From Cyanocohniella sp. LLY (GTDB lineage: Bacteria; Cyanobacteriota; Cyanobacteriia; Cyanobacteriales; Nostocaceae), in the NCBI GenBank assembly GCA_022241785.1, contig JAKOMP010000015.1, positions 21,221 to 85,220 on the forward strand: a stretch of 64,000 bases of DNA, written 5' to 3'. The position numbers and the translations under genes were made by a program. Under the pieces are notes generated by a model, which was not told where the DNA came from, made no database searches, and saw only the letters and a list, made by a program, of their open reading frames with translations. How positions within the stretch are numbered: position 1 is the first letter of the stretch; every line of letters begins with the position of its first letter. This document shows positions 1-9,261 of the stretch, one piece after another.

Positions 1-35
1 TACACTGCCTGAATTAGCTACCCTCCAGTTCACCT

Positions 36-1403
36 ATGCAAAGCAGATCCCGACAAGAGATACAGGAGTTAGTACGCGAGCAGCTGCAAGTATTACTCGA
101 ACAAAAAAACTTTCAAGGCGCTAAGGCTTTGTTAGTTCCCGTCCAATTTGCAGATATTGCTGAAGCAATAGAAAGGTTACCAGAAGCTACCCAGGCGATC
201 GCCTTTCGGTTGTTGTCTAAAGAAGAAGCGATAGAGGTGTTTGAATACCTCGATCCCAGTGTGCAGCAGACGCTATTAGAAGATTTTAAGCGTCAGGATG
301 TACAAGAAATTGTTGATCGTATGTCGCCTGACGATCGCGCTCGCCTATTTGATGAATTACCTGCCAAAGTTGTCCGGCGACTATTACAACAACTCAGTCC
401 GGTGGAACGGGACGCAACGGCTTTGCTATTAGGTTACACACCTAATACGGCTGGGCGCATTATGACTCCTGAGTATTTGTCACTCAAAGAAAATGTCACT
501 GTGACTCAGGCCTTAGTCCAAATTCGTTCTTTAGCTAATTTAAGAGAAACCATTTATTACATTTATGTCACTGATGATGCTCGGCGTTTGACTGGCATTC
601 TCTCTCTCCGGGATTTGATTATCGCTCAACCAGAACAAACTATTGGCAGCATCATGACTCGTGATGTGGTCTTTGTGAACACAGGTACAGACCAAGAAGA
701 AGTTGCCCGGACAATTCAGCACTACGACTTTGTAGCAATGCCTGTAGTAGATACAGAGCAACGGCTTGTAGGAATTGTCACTGTAGATGATGTTCTGGAT
801 ATTTTAGAACAAGAAACCACCGAAGATATCTATACCTTGGGGGGACTAGAATCTGGTGGTGATAATTATTTCCAAACTAACTTATTTACTGTTGCCCGTA
901 AGCGCGTAGTCTGGTTATTAATTCTATTGGTCACTAATAGTGCTACGGCAGCGGTGATTACTAACCAAGAAGATATTTTAGAAAAGGTCGTTGCCTTAAC
1001 TGCTTTTATACCCTTGTTAATTGACACAGGTGGTAACGTCGGAGCGCAGTCTTCCACCGTTGTTATTCGGGGTTTGAACACAGAAGATGTCCGTCCTCAA
1101 GAAGCTTTGGGCGTAATCAAACGAGAAGCGATCGCAGGTGTCTTGTTAGGAGGAATGTTAGGTGCAGTCGTAGTCATTTGGGCCTTTTTCTTGCAAGGAG
1201 ACTGGGGCGTAGCCATTACTGTCGGCATTAGTTTATTTTCTATATGCATTTTAGCCTCAATATCTGGTTCCGCCTTGCCATTTTTGTTCCGTAAATTGGG
1301 GCTAGACCCTGCTTTAATGTCAGCACCATTCATTACCACAGCTGTTGATGTATTGGGAGTTTTAATTTATCTCAACACTGCTAGATGGATTTTAGGTTTG
1401 TAA
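36..1403 (+). CDS. mgtE: Magnesium transporter MgtE
   Basis: Inner-membrane Mg2+ channel/transporter gated by cytoplasmic Mg2+. The 455-residue protein has the full family layout: an N-terminal helical MgtE_N domain (about 10-130, with repeated LLQ/LFDELP helices), a pair of CBS domains (about 135-258; residues such as DVVFVNTGTDQEEVARTI and DDVLDILEQE mark the second), then a C-terminal block of about five membrane helices (about 285-455) including the conserved PLLIDTGGNVGAQSS segment expected at the pore. Length is normal for the family. No clear ribosome binding site is visible before the ATG. The next gene is over 400 bases away, so it is probably transcribed alone. Family assignment is confident; the regulation is not visible. 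Confidence 0.95.
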   Translation: MQSRSRQEIQELVREQLQVLLEQKNFQGAKALLVPVQFADIAEAIERLPEATQAIAFRLLSKEEAIEVFEYLDPSVQQTLLEDFKRQDVQEIVDRMSPDDRARLFDELPAKVVRRLLQQLSPVERDATALLLGYTPNTAGRIMTPEYLSLKENVTVTQALVQIRSLANLRETIYYIYVTDDARRLTGILSLRDLIIAQPEQTIGSIMTRDVVFVNTGTDQEEVARTIQHYDFVAMPVVDTEQRLVGIVTVDDVLDILEQETTEDIYTLGGLESGGDNYFQTNLFTVARKRVVWLLILLVTNSATAAVITNQEDILEKVVALTAFIPLLIDTGGNVGAQSSTVVIRGLNTEDVRPQEALGVIKREAIAGVLLGGMLGAVVVIWAFFLQGDWGVAITVGISLFSICILASISGSALPFLFRKLGLDPALMSAPFITTAVDVLGVLIYLNTARWILGL

Positions 1404-1814
1404 TCAAGTTGTGAGGCATGATATCCCATTAAATAGGAAATTATTGACTAAAATACATCTGTTGAAAACCGCCTGAAGATAGATTTTATGGCTGGTAAAA
1501 TCATGCATGAGATAGACGACAAAAAAGATTTATACTATTAAATAAAAAGCCATTAATTATATATGTATATTTTATTTTTCTAATGGGCTGTTGTCACTTT
1601 TTGGTCACATTTATTGTTAATAATAAAAATATGGGAGGAATTGCTTACTCCTCAATACTTTTGCTTATTTGATCCAATTTATTCACATTAACAAAGTGTG
1701 AGTCAATAAATTGAGTTCAAATTCACACCTCTGATTCTAATTTACAACTAATAGACCACCTGAGAAAACTTGTACCAACTTCAGTTTTTGACCCATAACT
1801 CACAAGGATTCACC
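1404..1814. other. Intergenic region between mgtE and a secreted protein gene
   Basis: AT-rich, 411 bases, no gene supported. The only symmetric element seen is a short inverted pair GTGTGA (1696-1701) and TCACAC (1723-1728), too short to interpret. It presumably carries the promoter of the gene starting at 1815. Confidence 0.4.
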
Positions 1815-2477
1815 ATGACTATTAATCTTGTCAATAAAACTGTTTCCTTCTTAGGTGTCACAGCTGCAATAGTTGGTTTAAGCGCATTTCCAGCTAATGC
1901 TGAAGGAACATCACAAACACTATCGGTTGTGGGTACAGATGAGACTACCTCAGCTGTTGACTTGCAACTAGAACCCAATACACAAACCATTCCCCAAGAG
2001 AACCCAATAGTTGAACAACCAGAACCAACTCCACTAATAGCGCAAGAAGTTGTACCTGGGACAGCTACCCGTTCAGGGCCTAGTTACATCGGCGTTGGCG
2101 GTAACATTGGCTTTGGTGGCGGAACAACCCTAAGTCAAGGTTCTTTTGCCGTGTTCAGCAAAGTTGGTTTGACGGAAAACTTTTCTGCCCGTCCCGCAGC
2201 TTTTTTTGGTGATAATACATTGTTTCTCATTCCTGTGACAGTTGACTTTCCAGTTCAAGCAGTCACAGATACAGGAGAACAACAACTCAGCATCGCTCCT
2301 TATGTGGGAGGAGGCGCTGCTATTTCCACAGGTAGAGACAGCACAGTCGGTTTTCTACTTACAGGCGGTGTCGATGTCCCCATCTCACCTGAATTCACAG
2401 CAACAGCTGGCGTCAATGTCGGCTTTATTGATGAGACAGAAGTAGGGTTGTTACTAGGGGTGGGGTACAATTTCTAA
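1815..2477 (+). CDS. Secreted protein, probable small outer-membrane beta-barrel-like protein
   Basis: About 220 residues. Function unknown. The ATG at 1815 is preferred over an upstream in-frame TTG at 1770 because it has an AAGGA ribosome binding site just before it and begins a textbook signal peptide (MTINLVNKTV, hydrophobic core, cleavage near FPANA). After a low-complexity Pro/Gln/Thr/Glu linker (about 25-85) the rest is glycine-rich with alternating hydrophobic residues (for example YIGVGGNIGFGGG and the terminal GLLLGVGYNF), ending in phenylalanine as outer-membrane barrels do. This suggests an opacity/OmpA-like small barrel, by pattern only. The next gene starts 47 bases downstream on the same strand, so the two may be co-transcribed. 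Confidence 0.75.
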   Translation: MTINLVNKTVSFLGVTAAIVGLSAFPANAEGTSQTLSVVGTDETTSAVDLQLEPNTQTIPQENPIVEQPEPTPLIAQEVVPGTATRSGPSYIGVGGNIGFGGGTTLSQGSFAVFSKVGLTENFSARPAAFFGDNTLFLIPVTVDFPVQAVTDTGEQQLSIAPYVGGGAAISTGRDSTVGFLLTGGVDVPISPEFTATAGVNVGFIDETEVGLLLGVGYNF

Positions 2478-2524
2478 ATTGAATGTAAGTGTTGAATTAT
2501 GAATCCTGTTTAAGAGGTTTCCTG

Positions 2525-2929
2525 ATGATTAAACGATACTTACTTCAGTTGACAATTGCGGCCATTGCAGTCACAATACCCATGCTGTCAATACCTGAAG
2601 TTGTGGCACAAACAACCCGGATTGTGGACTTGCAACGCCCTCAAGGTATGACAATTACTGGAAGAGTAGAAAGCATTGTTGGCAATAATTTTGTTCTCAA
2701 TGATGGTAGTGGAAGAATTATTGTTGATGCTGGCCCTCGTTGGTGGCATCGTATTAATCTTTCACAAGGAGAACAAGTTACTGTCACAGGTGAATTGGGA
2801 TCAAGGGGCGACGAATTTGATGCTTTTACTATTACTCGCGCTGATAAATCAGTCGTTAATATTCGTCCTCAAGAAGGCCCACCTCCTTGGGCTGGTGGTC
2901 CTCACCGAGTCCCACGACGCCAACAGTAG
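2525..2929 (+). CDS. Small secreted OB-fold-like protein
   Basis: About 134 residues, starting at the ATG at 2525 (an upstream TTG at 2489 extends the frame but gives no signal peptide start). A signal peptide (MIKRYLLQLTIAAIAV, cleavage near VVAQ) is followed by one compact beta-rich domain reading GRVESIVGNNFVLNDGSG, then GEQVTVTGELG and DAFTITR. That succession resembles the bacterial OB-fold (BOF/YgiW-like) periplasmic proteins. The tail is Pro/Gly/Arg-rich. The substrate or partner is unknown. It lies 47 bases behind the gene for another exported protein. Confidence 0.7.
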   Translation: MIKRYLLQLTIAAIAVTIPMLSIPEVVAQTTRIVDLQRPQGMTITGRVESIVGNNFVLNDGSGRIIVDAGPRWWHRINLSQGEQVTVTGELGSRGDEFDAFTITRADKSVVNIRPQEGPPPWAGGPHRVPRRQQ

Positions 2930-3010
2930 TGCTGAGTCGTGAGTTCTGAAAGTCTTGAGTATACCGAGGAAGATTTTTCACTCAGCACTCAACACTTATG
3001 AGGTATTAAT

Positions 3011-4363
3011 GTGAGTAGCCAGGAAAACTACAATTCATTTGAGTTAGGAGCAAAACCCGAAGCAGCAGAACCTAAACCACTGTTGACATTACCAGATGCC
3101 ATAGCAGTGATTGTTGGTATAGTCATTGGGGCAGGTATTTTTCAAACACCCGCCCTAGTGGCAGCTCAAGCAGGCAGTAATATAAATGTACTGCTATTGT
3201 GGCTGGCTGGTGGCATAGTATCTCTAGTGGGAGCGCTGTGCTATGCAGAATTGGCGACGGCTTATCCCAGCGTGGGGGGTGTATATTATTACCTTAAGCG
3301 ATCATTTGGGCGAGAAGTCGCCTTTTTATTTGCCTGGGCAAGAATGACTGTAATTCAAACAGGTTCCATTGTGCTGTTGGCATTTGTTTTTGGCGATTAT
3401 GCTTCTCAGATATGGCGCTTTGGTACATTTTCATCTTCTGTTTATGCAGCAATAGCGATCGCTTGCTTAACTGCTTTAAATATCCTCGGTTTGCAACAAG
3501 GTAAGTGGGCCCAAAACTTACTGACTTTGGCGAAAGTACTGGGTTTATTACTAGTAGTACTTTTGGGAATCACTGCTGTTCCTAACACCACAGTGCCTAC
3601 AGAACCTGCAACCTCTGGAAATTGGGGGTTAGCAATGGTGTTTGTGCTGCTATCCTACGGGGGCTGGAATGAAGCAGCGTATATTTCAGCCGAAATACAC
3701 AATAAGGAACGCAACATTCTGCGATCGCTACTTTGGAGTATTGGCATTATCACCGCCATTTACCTGCTGATTAATTTTGCTTACCTGCGGGGGCTAGGTT
3801 TAGCCAACATGGGTAATTCAGAAGCAGTAGCCGCAGATTTAATGCGTTCTCTGTGGGGTGAACCAGGAGCCTGGTTTATCAGCCTACTGATTGCTGTCTG
3901 TACTTTAGGAGCCATCAACGCCACAATCTTGACAGGCGCACGTACTAATTATGCACTCGGTCAAGATTTTTCGTTGTTTAGCTTTATGGGACGCTGGCAA
4001 AAAAGCAGCACTCCAGTCCGAGCCTACTTATTACAACTAGCGATCGCCCTAGCACTAGTTGTATTAGGCACAATCACCCGTGGTGGATTTGAAACAATGG
4101 TGGATTATACCGCACCCGTGTTTTGGTTTTTCTTCCTGCTATCAGGGGTATCGCTGTTCATCCTGCGAATGCGGGAACCACACATCCTGCGACCATTTCG
4201 GGTACCGTTTTATCCTTTAACGCCATTACTATTTTGTGCGGTTTGCGGCTACTTACTTTATTCCAGCATGGCTTATACCGGTGTGGGCGCACTTGTAGGC
4301 GTTTTAGTTGTAGTAGCCGGGATTCCCCTGTTGTTTTGGAATCGCCACCGTCAAGGGAGATGA
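3011..4363 (+). CDS. APC-family amino acid permease
   Basis: Inner-membrane amino acid/polyamine transporter of the APC superfamily. The 450-residue protein has about 12 hydrophobic segments; the first unwound helix carries the typical GIVIGAGIFQTPA motif (about residues 36-48), and the loop after helix 2 reads ALCYAELATAYPSVGG, a hallmark of LAT/APC-type permeases. The start is GTG at 3011, because the overlapping ATG at 3009 is immediately followed by a stop; GAGG lies just upstream. The specific substrate cannot be inferred. It is flanked by unrelated genes and followed by a short tandem GGGACATGG repeat. Confidence 0.88.
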   Translation: MSSQENYNSFELGAKPEAAEPKPLLTLPDAIAVIVGIVIGAGIFQTPALVAAQAGSNINVLLLWLAGGIVSLVGALCYAELATAYPSVGGVYYYLKRSFGREVAFLFAWARMTVIQTGSIVLLAFVFGDYASQIWRFGTFSSSVYAAIAIACLTALNILGLQQGKWAQNLLTLAKVLGLLLVVLLGITAVPNTTVPTEPATSGNWGLAMVFVLLSYGGWNEAAYISAEIHNKERNILRSLLWSIGIITAIYLLINFAYLRGLGLANMGNSEAVAADLMRSLWGEPGAWFISLLIAVCTLGAINATILTGARTNYALGQDFSLFSFMGRWQKSSTPVRAYLLQLAIALALVVLGTITRGGFETMVDYTAPVFWFFFLLSGVSLFILRMREPHILRPFRVPFYPLTPLLFCAVCGYLLYSSMAYTGVGALVGVLVVVAGIPLLFWNRHRQGR

Positions 4364-4400
4364 GGGACATGGGGACATGGGGGACATGGGGACTTGGAGA
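4360..4400 (+). repeat. Short tandem GGGACATG-type repeat
   Basis: Three to four imperfect copies of GGGACATGG lie directly after the permease stop codon (4366-4395), followed by CTAGCC-rich repeats up to 4441. Non-coding, of the short tandem type common in Nostoc intergenic DNA. Confidence 0.7.
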
Positions 4401-4490
4401 AAAAACTTCCTAGCCTCTAGCCCCTAACCTCTAGCCTCTTCCCAAAACTGATCACTGAAAATTACACGCTTTCGACAAAGGAGAAAAATC

Positions 4491-5132
4491 ATGGACTTTA
4501 AAAAAATCCTGTTTTTAGTGGCTACAGGAGTTAGTTTGACAAGTCTTGGAGTTGCAGGATGCACAACACAAGAGCGGGACTTTGAAGCAGGAACAGAACC
4601 TCCTACTTTGGCTGGACAAACTGAAACCCCTGCCACAACTCAACCTCAAGAACGCCCTGGTGATGTGCCTTATGTACCCACACCTCAGTCAGTAGTAGAT
4701 GCCATGTTAGAAGTGGCACAAGTTAATGAAAACGATGTCCTGTATGACTTGGGTAGTGGTGACGGACGCATCGTCATAACAGCTGCTCAAAAGTTTGGTA
4801 CTAGAGGCGTAGGTGTAGATATTGACCCCGAACGGATAGCAGAAGCTAACCAAAATGCTGAACAAGCCGGGGTGACTGATCGCGTACAATTTGTCCAACA
4901 AGACTTATTTAAATCAGACTTTAGTGAAGCCACAGTAGTAACACTTTATTTACTACCCGATATCAACGTGAGACTCCGCCCTCAGCTATTGCAGCAACTC
5001 AAACCTGGAACTCGCATTGTCTCCCACGCTTTTGACATGGGTGAGTGGCAACCAGAGCAAACATTAAATGTGGATGGCCGGACAGTTTATTATTGGGTCG
5101 TACCTGAAGAAGTACCAGCCAATTTGCAATAA
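4491..5132 (+). CDS. Class I SAM-dependent methyltransferase domain on a lipoprotein-like leader
   Basis: 213 residues. The ATG at 4491 has a strong AAAGGAG ribosome binding site. The N-terminus is a lipoprotein signal (MDFKKILFLVATGVSLTSLG followed by VAGC, lipobox cysteine about residue 24) and a Thr/Pro/Gln-rich spacer to about residue 65. The rest is a Rossmann methyltransferase: motif I VLYDLGSGDGRIV (about 84-96), acidic end of strand 2 VGVDIDPERI, and motif after strand 4 FVQQDLFKSDFSEATVV. The catalytic fold looks intact, so an exported SAM-dependent enzyme is implied although SAM is cytoplasmic. The substrate is unknown. It sits alone between a permease and an SDR gene. Confidence 0.85.
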   Translation: MDFKKILFLVATGVSLTSLGVAGCTTQERDFEAGTEPPTLAGQTETPATTQPQERPGDVPYVPTPQSVVDAMLEVAQVNENDVLYDLGSGDGRIVITAAQKFGTRGVGVDIDPERIAEANQNAEQAGVTDRVQFVQQDLFKSDFSEATVVTLYLLPDINVRLRPQLLQQLKPGTRIVSHAFDMGEWQPEQTLNVDGRTVYYWVVPEEVPANLQ

Positions 5133-5138
5133 GTATTA

Positions 5139-5170
5139 TAGGGAGTAGGGAGTAGGGAGTAGGGAGTAAG
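5139..5170 (+). repeat. Heptamer tandem repeat (GGGAGTA)n
   Basis: Four direct copies of the heptamer GGGAGTA lie just after the methyltransferase gene. These are short tandemly repeated repetitive (STRR) sequences known from heterocystous cyanobacteria; the same unit or its complement recurs many times in this window. Confidence 0.85.
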
Positions 5171-5254
5171 GGGGAAGATTTTCAATGAGTACCAACATCT
5201 TTGTTTTTCATCTCCCTCATCTTCCCTATCTCCCAATCGTTCTAATAAAGAATC

Positions 5255-6064
5255 ATGAAAGGATTAAAAGGAAAAAACGCTTTAATTACAGGTGCAACTT
5301 CAGGTATTGGCAAGGCGATCGCTATCAAATTGGCCCAAGAAGGTTGTAATATCGCTATTAATTACCGCAGCAGCCCTGAACCTGGTTTAGAAACTGAAGA
5401 AATGGCTTTGAAAAAGGCCTGTGGAGATATAGATAATTGTGGTGTGAAGTCGCTGTTGGTAAAAGGCGATGTCTCCGAAGAGTCAGATGTTGTGGATATG
5501 GTCAACAGTGTAGTTGATTCATTTGGTAGTTTAGATATTTTGATTAACAATGCAGGGATTCAAACAGAATGCCCATCTCATGAAGTAACTACCGCAGACT
5601 TCGATAAGGTGCTGAATGTTAATCTCCGGGGTGCTTTTATTTGCGCCCGTGAAACTATTAAACACCTCCTATCTCAAAATATTCCCGGGACAATCATTAA
5701 TATCTCCAGTGTCCACGAAATTATTCCCAGACCAAGTTATCTCAGCTATTCTATTAGCAAAGGTGGGATGGAAAACCTCACCAAAACCCTAGCATTAGAA
5801 TACGCCAAGCAAAATATCCGCGTAAATGGCGTGGCCCCTGGTGCTACCGTTACACCAATAAATGATGCTTGGATCAATGACCCAGAAAAAAAAGAGAGTG
5901 TAGAAAGTCATATTCCCATGAATCGTGCTGGTACTACCGACGAAATGGCAGCAGCTGTCGCTTTTTTAGCATCCGATGACGCAGCCTACATCACTGGTCA
6001 AACTTTATTTGTTGATGGTGGACTGACTTTGTATGCTGATTTCCGAGAAAATTGGTCAGCTTAA
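5255..6064 (+). CDS. SDR-family oxidoreductase (glucose 1-dehydrogenase-like)
   Basis: Cytoplasmic NAD(P)-dependent short-chain dehydrogenase, 269 residues, classical type. The cofactor motif TGATSGIG is at about residues 12-19, NNAG in strand 4 near residue 96, a catalytic serine in NISSVHE, the YSISK (YxxxK) pair near residues 167-171, and the C-terminal AYITGQTLFVDGG typical of the glucose 1-dehydrogenase/3-oxoacyl reductase-like branch. The substrate is uncertain. The next gene starts 22 bases after its stop on the same strand, so the two are probably co-transcribed. Confidence 0.88.
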   Translation: MKGLKGKNALITGATSGIGKAIAIKLAQEGCNIAINYRSSPEPGLETEEMALKKACGDIDNCGVKSLLVKGDVSEESDVVDMVNSVVDSFGSLDILINNAGIQTECPSHEVTTADFDKVLNVNLRGAFICARETIKHLLSQNIPGTIINISSVHEIIPRPSYLSYSISKGGMENLTKTLALEYAKQNIRVNGVAPGATVTPINDAWINDPEKKESVESHIPMNRAGTTDEMAAAVAFLASDDAAYITGQTLFVDGGLTLYADFRENWSA

Positions 6065-6086
6065 ATAGCATTTATCTGGCTAAAAT

Positions 6087-7409
6087 ATGTCAACTAGAGA
6101 GAAAGACTCAAAACGAACTCAAAGAACCAACAAAAATCGCTTATTGTATTTGGGCGGTGGCATTGTTACTTTCATCATGCTCGTTTTGGGCTTTCTCTAC
6201 CTGCGAGGATTTTTCCGCCAAGAAGTGGAGCATGAGATTACTAATGTTCCCAGTGTGGACGATCCTCGATTTCCCTTATTAATAGTCGGATTAACTGATG
6301 CGATCGCTACCAATGGTGAATTAACTGGGTTTTGGGTAGGGCCAGATGATATTTATGCAGCTCGCAATCAAGCAATTCGCAATGCCAAACGCACGATTCA
6401 CTTTGAAACATACTACATGACCCCCGGAAGGCGTGCCGATGATTTTGCCGCTGCTTTAATCGAACGTGCCCAAGCCGGAGTTAAAGTACAACTTTTGGTA
6501 GATGACTATGGTACAAGTTCTATTACTAATGAATATTGGCAAAGATTACGACAATCCGGTGCAGAAGTTAAATTCTTTCGTGAATTTGATTGGCGATCGC
6601 CCCTAGACTACAATTCTCGTACCCACCGCAAATTATTATTGCTAGATGGACAACAAGCAATGTTAGGTGGTGCAGGAGTTTCTGATAAATGGGATGGTGA
6701 TCCGGATATAGGTGATCGCGCTCCTTGGTTAGAACTGGAAGTGAGTTATACAGGAGAAATTACCAGTATTCTGGAAGGCCTATTTATGCGGAATTGGGCT
6801 TATGTGGGCGGAACAGTGGATCTGGGACAAGACCTAATTCAGTCACTGTCAGAATCAGGAACACCACTATATATTACAGATAGTACTTCCAAGCTAAATG
6901 AATCAACAATTAGGATGCTATTTCAAGTTAGCTTTCTTGCAGCTAGAGAACGAATTTGGATTAGTAGCCCTTATTTTGTACCTGATGTTAATACACGTAA
7001 TGTACTGATTCAAGCCAAACAAAATGGTATTGACGTGCGTGTTTTGACGATGGGAGAAAAAAATGATAAGCCACTGGTGCATTTGGCATCCCGCGAATTA
7101 TATGGCGAACTTCTACAAGCAGGAGTGCAAATTTGCGAGTATCAACCAAGTATGAGTCATGCCAAAATAGCCTTAATTGATAATCAGTGGGTGAGTACGG
7201 GTAGCGCGAATTTTGATCCACGTAGTTATATGCACAATGACGAATTAAATGTTTCGACCAACAAGCCAGAACTCATCACAAAAATTGACAATTTCTTTGT
7301 AGATGCACTAGCCAAGAGTAATTGTATTACACATTCACAATGGGAAAATCGGCCTGTGACAGAACAAATTCGTGGTCGTTTTGGGTTACTGTTTAAACCT
7401 TTACTATAA
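6087..7409 (+). CDS. Phospholipase D-like / cardiolipin synthase family protein
   Basis: 440 residues. One N-terminal membrane anchor (about 19-45) is followed by two PLD catalytic domains. Both HKD motifs are intact: HRKLLLLDG with H180, K182 and D187, and HAKIALID with H358, K360 and D365, each followed by the Gly-rich GGAG / GSANFD segment. This architecture fits a membrane phosphatidyltransferase such as cardiolipin synthase, joining phospholipid headgroups, but a hydrolase cannot be excluded. It follows the SDR gene by 22 bases. Confidence 0.87.
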   Translation: MSTREKDSKRTQRTNKNRLLYLGGGIVTFIMLVLGFLYLRGFFRQEVEHEITNVPSVDDPRFPLLIVGLTDAIATNGELTGFWVGPDDIYAARNQAIRNAKRTIHFETYYMTPGRRADDFAAALIERAQAGVKVQLLVDDYGTSSITNEYWQRLRQSGAEVKFFREFDWRSPLDYNSRTHRKLLLLDGQQAMLGGAGVSDKWDGDPDIGDRAPWLELEVSYTGEITSILEGLFMRNWAYVGGTVDLGQDLIQSLSESGTPLYITDSTSKLNESTIRMLFQVSFLAARERIWISSPYFVPDVNTRNVLIQAKQNGIDVRVLTMGEKNDKPLVHLASRELYGELLQAGVQICEYQPSMSHAKIALIDNQWVSTGSANFDPRSYMHNDELNVSTNKPELITKIDNFFVDALAKSNCITHSQWENRPVTEQIRGRFGLLFKPLL

Positions 7410-7470
7410 CTAAACCTCTGCAAGGTGGTAATAAGGAAGGGGAAATTAATCCCAAAATTGGTATAGATCC

Positions 7471-7561
7471 AGGACTTACGTAACCAACTACGTATTTCCG
7501 TCATTGCGACCGTAGGGAAGCAATCTCAAAGCATTGATTTTCGTGGCGAGTGGTAAGTCCT
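7471..7561. mobile_element. Small MITE-like element with GGACTTAC termini
   Basis: The 91-base stretch begins AGGACTTAC (7471-7479) and ends with its perfect complement GTAAGTCCT (7553-7561). Inside is a TCATTGCGACC..GGGAAGCAATC segment that recurs at about 29594-29620. It has no coding capacity, so it is a non-autonomous or palindromic dispersed element. Confidence 0.6.
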
Positions 7562-7661
7562 AAGATCAACTAAACATGCCACCAAATATATTTATAAAAT
7601 AATATTTTTCCTCTCCTAGAAAGATGCGCTTACAAGACGCACAATGCGAGATTGATTTTTA

Positions 7662-7694
7662 TTCCCTACTCCCTACTCCCCACTCCTCACTCCC
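7662..7694 (+). repeat. Heptamer tandem repeat (ACTCCCT)n
   Basis: Four to five imperfect copies of CTACTCC / CCACTCC lie 35 bases before the invertase start; STRR type, in the complementary orientation to the array at 5139. Confidence 0.8.
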
Positions 7695-7727
7695 TTCCTA
7701 AAATGTTGAATTTTGAATACTTAAACC

Positions 7728-9131
7728 ATGACACGTACAATTGATAAATATCATCAACTAGATCCAGAAGCCTGGAAACTACTAGAAGAATCCATATTTT
7801 ATTACCAAGGAAAACCCGTTGGCACTGTAGCAGCCCATGATCCAGAATTAGACGCACTCAACTATGACCAATGTTTCTTCCGAGATTTTGTGTCTTCAGC
7901 TTTGGTGTTTCTCATGGAGGGAAAACCAGAAATTGTCCGCAATTTCTTAGTGGAAACCCTAAAAATGCAAAGCCATGAAAAATACATGGACTGCTTTGAA
8001 CCAGGGGAAGGATTAATGCCTGCCAGTTTTAAAGTAGTGCATCATGGTGATGAAGAAGTTTTAGTTGCTGATTTTGGGGAACATGCGATCGCTCGTGTCC
8101 CGCCCATTGATTCTTGTATGTGGTGGCTAATTCTGCTACGGGCTTACGAAAAAGCTACAGGTGATGTAGAACTGGCTCGTCAACCAGACTTTCAAGCCGG
8201 AATTAAGTTAATTTTGGATCTTTGTTTGGTGCATCGGTTTTCCATGTACCCCACCATGTTGGTTCCCGATGGCGCATTTATGATAGATAGGCGCATGGGA
8301 GTCTACGAACATCCACTAGAGATTCAAGTATTATTTTATGCCTCCATGATTGCCGCTAGAGAATTTTTAGTTCCAGAAGGCGATGGCGAAGAATACATCA
8401 GTAAAGTGAATGGCCGCTTAGGTGCTTTGAAGTATCACGTCCGTAACTATTACTGGATAGACCTCCAGCGATTAAGCGAAATTTATCGCTATAAAGGTGA
8501 AGAATTTGGCAAAGAAGTCGCCAACAAATTCAATATTTACGCAGAAGCTATTCCCCATTGGTTAACTGAATGGTTACCCGAAGATGGCGGATATTTAGCA
8601 GGTAATTTGGGCCCAGGACGCATGGACTTTCGGTTTTTTGCTCTGGGAAATCTCATGGCTATTTTGTCTTCGTTAGCCAGCGAAGCAGAATCTCAAAGCA
8701 TCATGAATTTATTTGCTCATCGCTGGGAAGATTTAATCGGTCAAATGCCAGTGAAAATCTGCTATCCCGCCTTAGAAGGTGAAGAGTGGCGCATGATTAC
8801 CGGATGTGACCCGAAAAATAGGGCTTGGTCATATCACAATGGCGGTAACTGGCCCGTCTTGCTGTGGTTATTTGCCGCCGCCGCCGAAAAAACAGGTCGA
8901 GTAGAACTAGCTCAACAAGCGATCGCCGTGGCTAAACAGCGGTTAATTCAGGACAAATATCCCGAATATTACGATGGTAAAAATGGCCGTCTCATTGGCA
9001 AAGAAGCACGGCTTTATCAAACTTGGAGTATTGCGGGATTGATAGCAGCAAAACAGTTTATTGATAACCCTGAGCATTTAAAACTGATCACTTTTGATGA
9101 AATTAGTGATAGTCCAGGTTGTCGTCTGTAG
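7728..9131 (+). CDS. Alkaline/neutral invertase (GH100)
   Basis: Cytoplasmic sucrose hydrolase giving glucose and fructose, 467 residues, full length for the cyanobacterial GH100 enzymes (InvA/InvB). Family blocks are plain: the N-terminal [28 protein letters not shown], then [21 protein letters not shown] with the expected catalytic aspartate at D187, [15 protein letters not shown], and [10 protein letters not shown] with the expected acid/base glutamate at about E426. Catalytic roles are by analogy with Anabaena invertases. There is no signal peptide. In heterocystous strains such enzymes feed sucrose carbon to diazotrophic growth. InvA or InvB cannot be chosen from the sequence alone. Confidence 0.92.
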   Translation: MTRTIDKYHQLDPEAWKLLEESIFYYQGKPVGTVAAHDPELDALNYDQCFFRDFVSSALVFLMEGKPEIVRNFLVETLKMQSHEKYMDCFEPGEGLMPASFKVVHHGDEEVLVADFGEHAIARVPPIDSCMWWLILLRAYEKATGDVELARQPDFQAGIKLILDLCLVHRFSMYPTMLVPDGAFMIDRRMGVYEHPLEIQVLFYASMIAAREFLVPEGDGEEYISKVNGRLGALKYHVRNYYWIDLQRLSEIYRYKGEEFGKEVANKFNIYAEAIPHWLTEWLPEDGGYLAGNLGPGRMDFRFFALGNLMAILSSLASEAESQSIMNLFAHRWEDLIGQMPVKICYPALEGEEWRMITGCDPKNRAWSYHNGGNWPVLLWLFAAAAEKTGRVELAQQAIAVAKQRLIQDKYPEYYDGKNGRLIGKEARLYQTWSIAGLIAAKQFIDNPEHLKLITFDEISDSPGCRL

Positions 9132-9261
9132 ATTGTCGGCTGATTCAATTCTTAAACCGGAAGTATTGTGCATTTAACCTGGTCTTCATCATCGTACTGT
9201 AAGCATTAAATAACTGTCAGTATCCAGCTGAACCACCAGGATATCAAACGGAGTTAGACCA

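Larger units (their letters stand above)
7410..7727. other. Intergenic region with a MITE-like element and heptamers
   Basis: 318 bases without a gene. It holds the 91-base element at 7471-7561 and a run of ACTCCCT-type heptamers at about 7662-7694 just before the invertase gene. No terminator or clear promoter was recognised. Confidence 0.5.
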
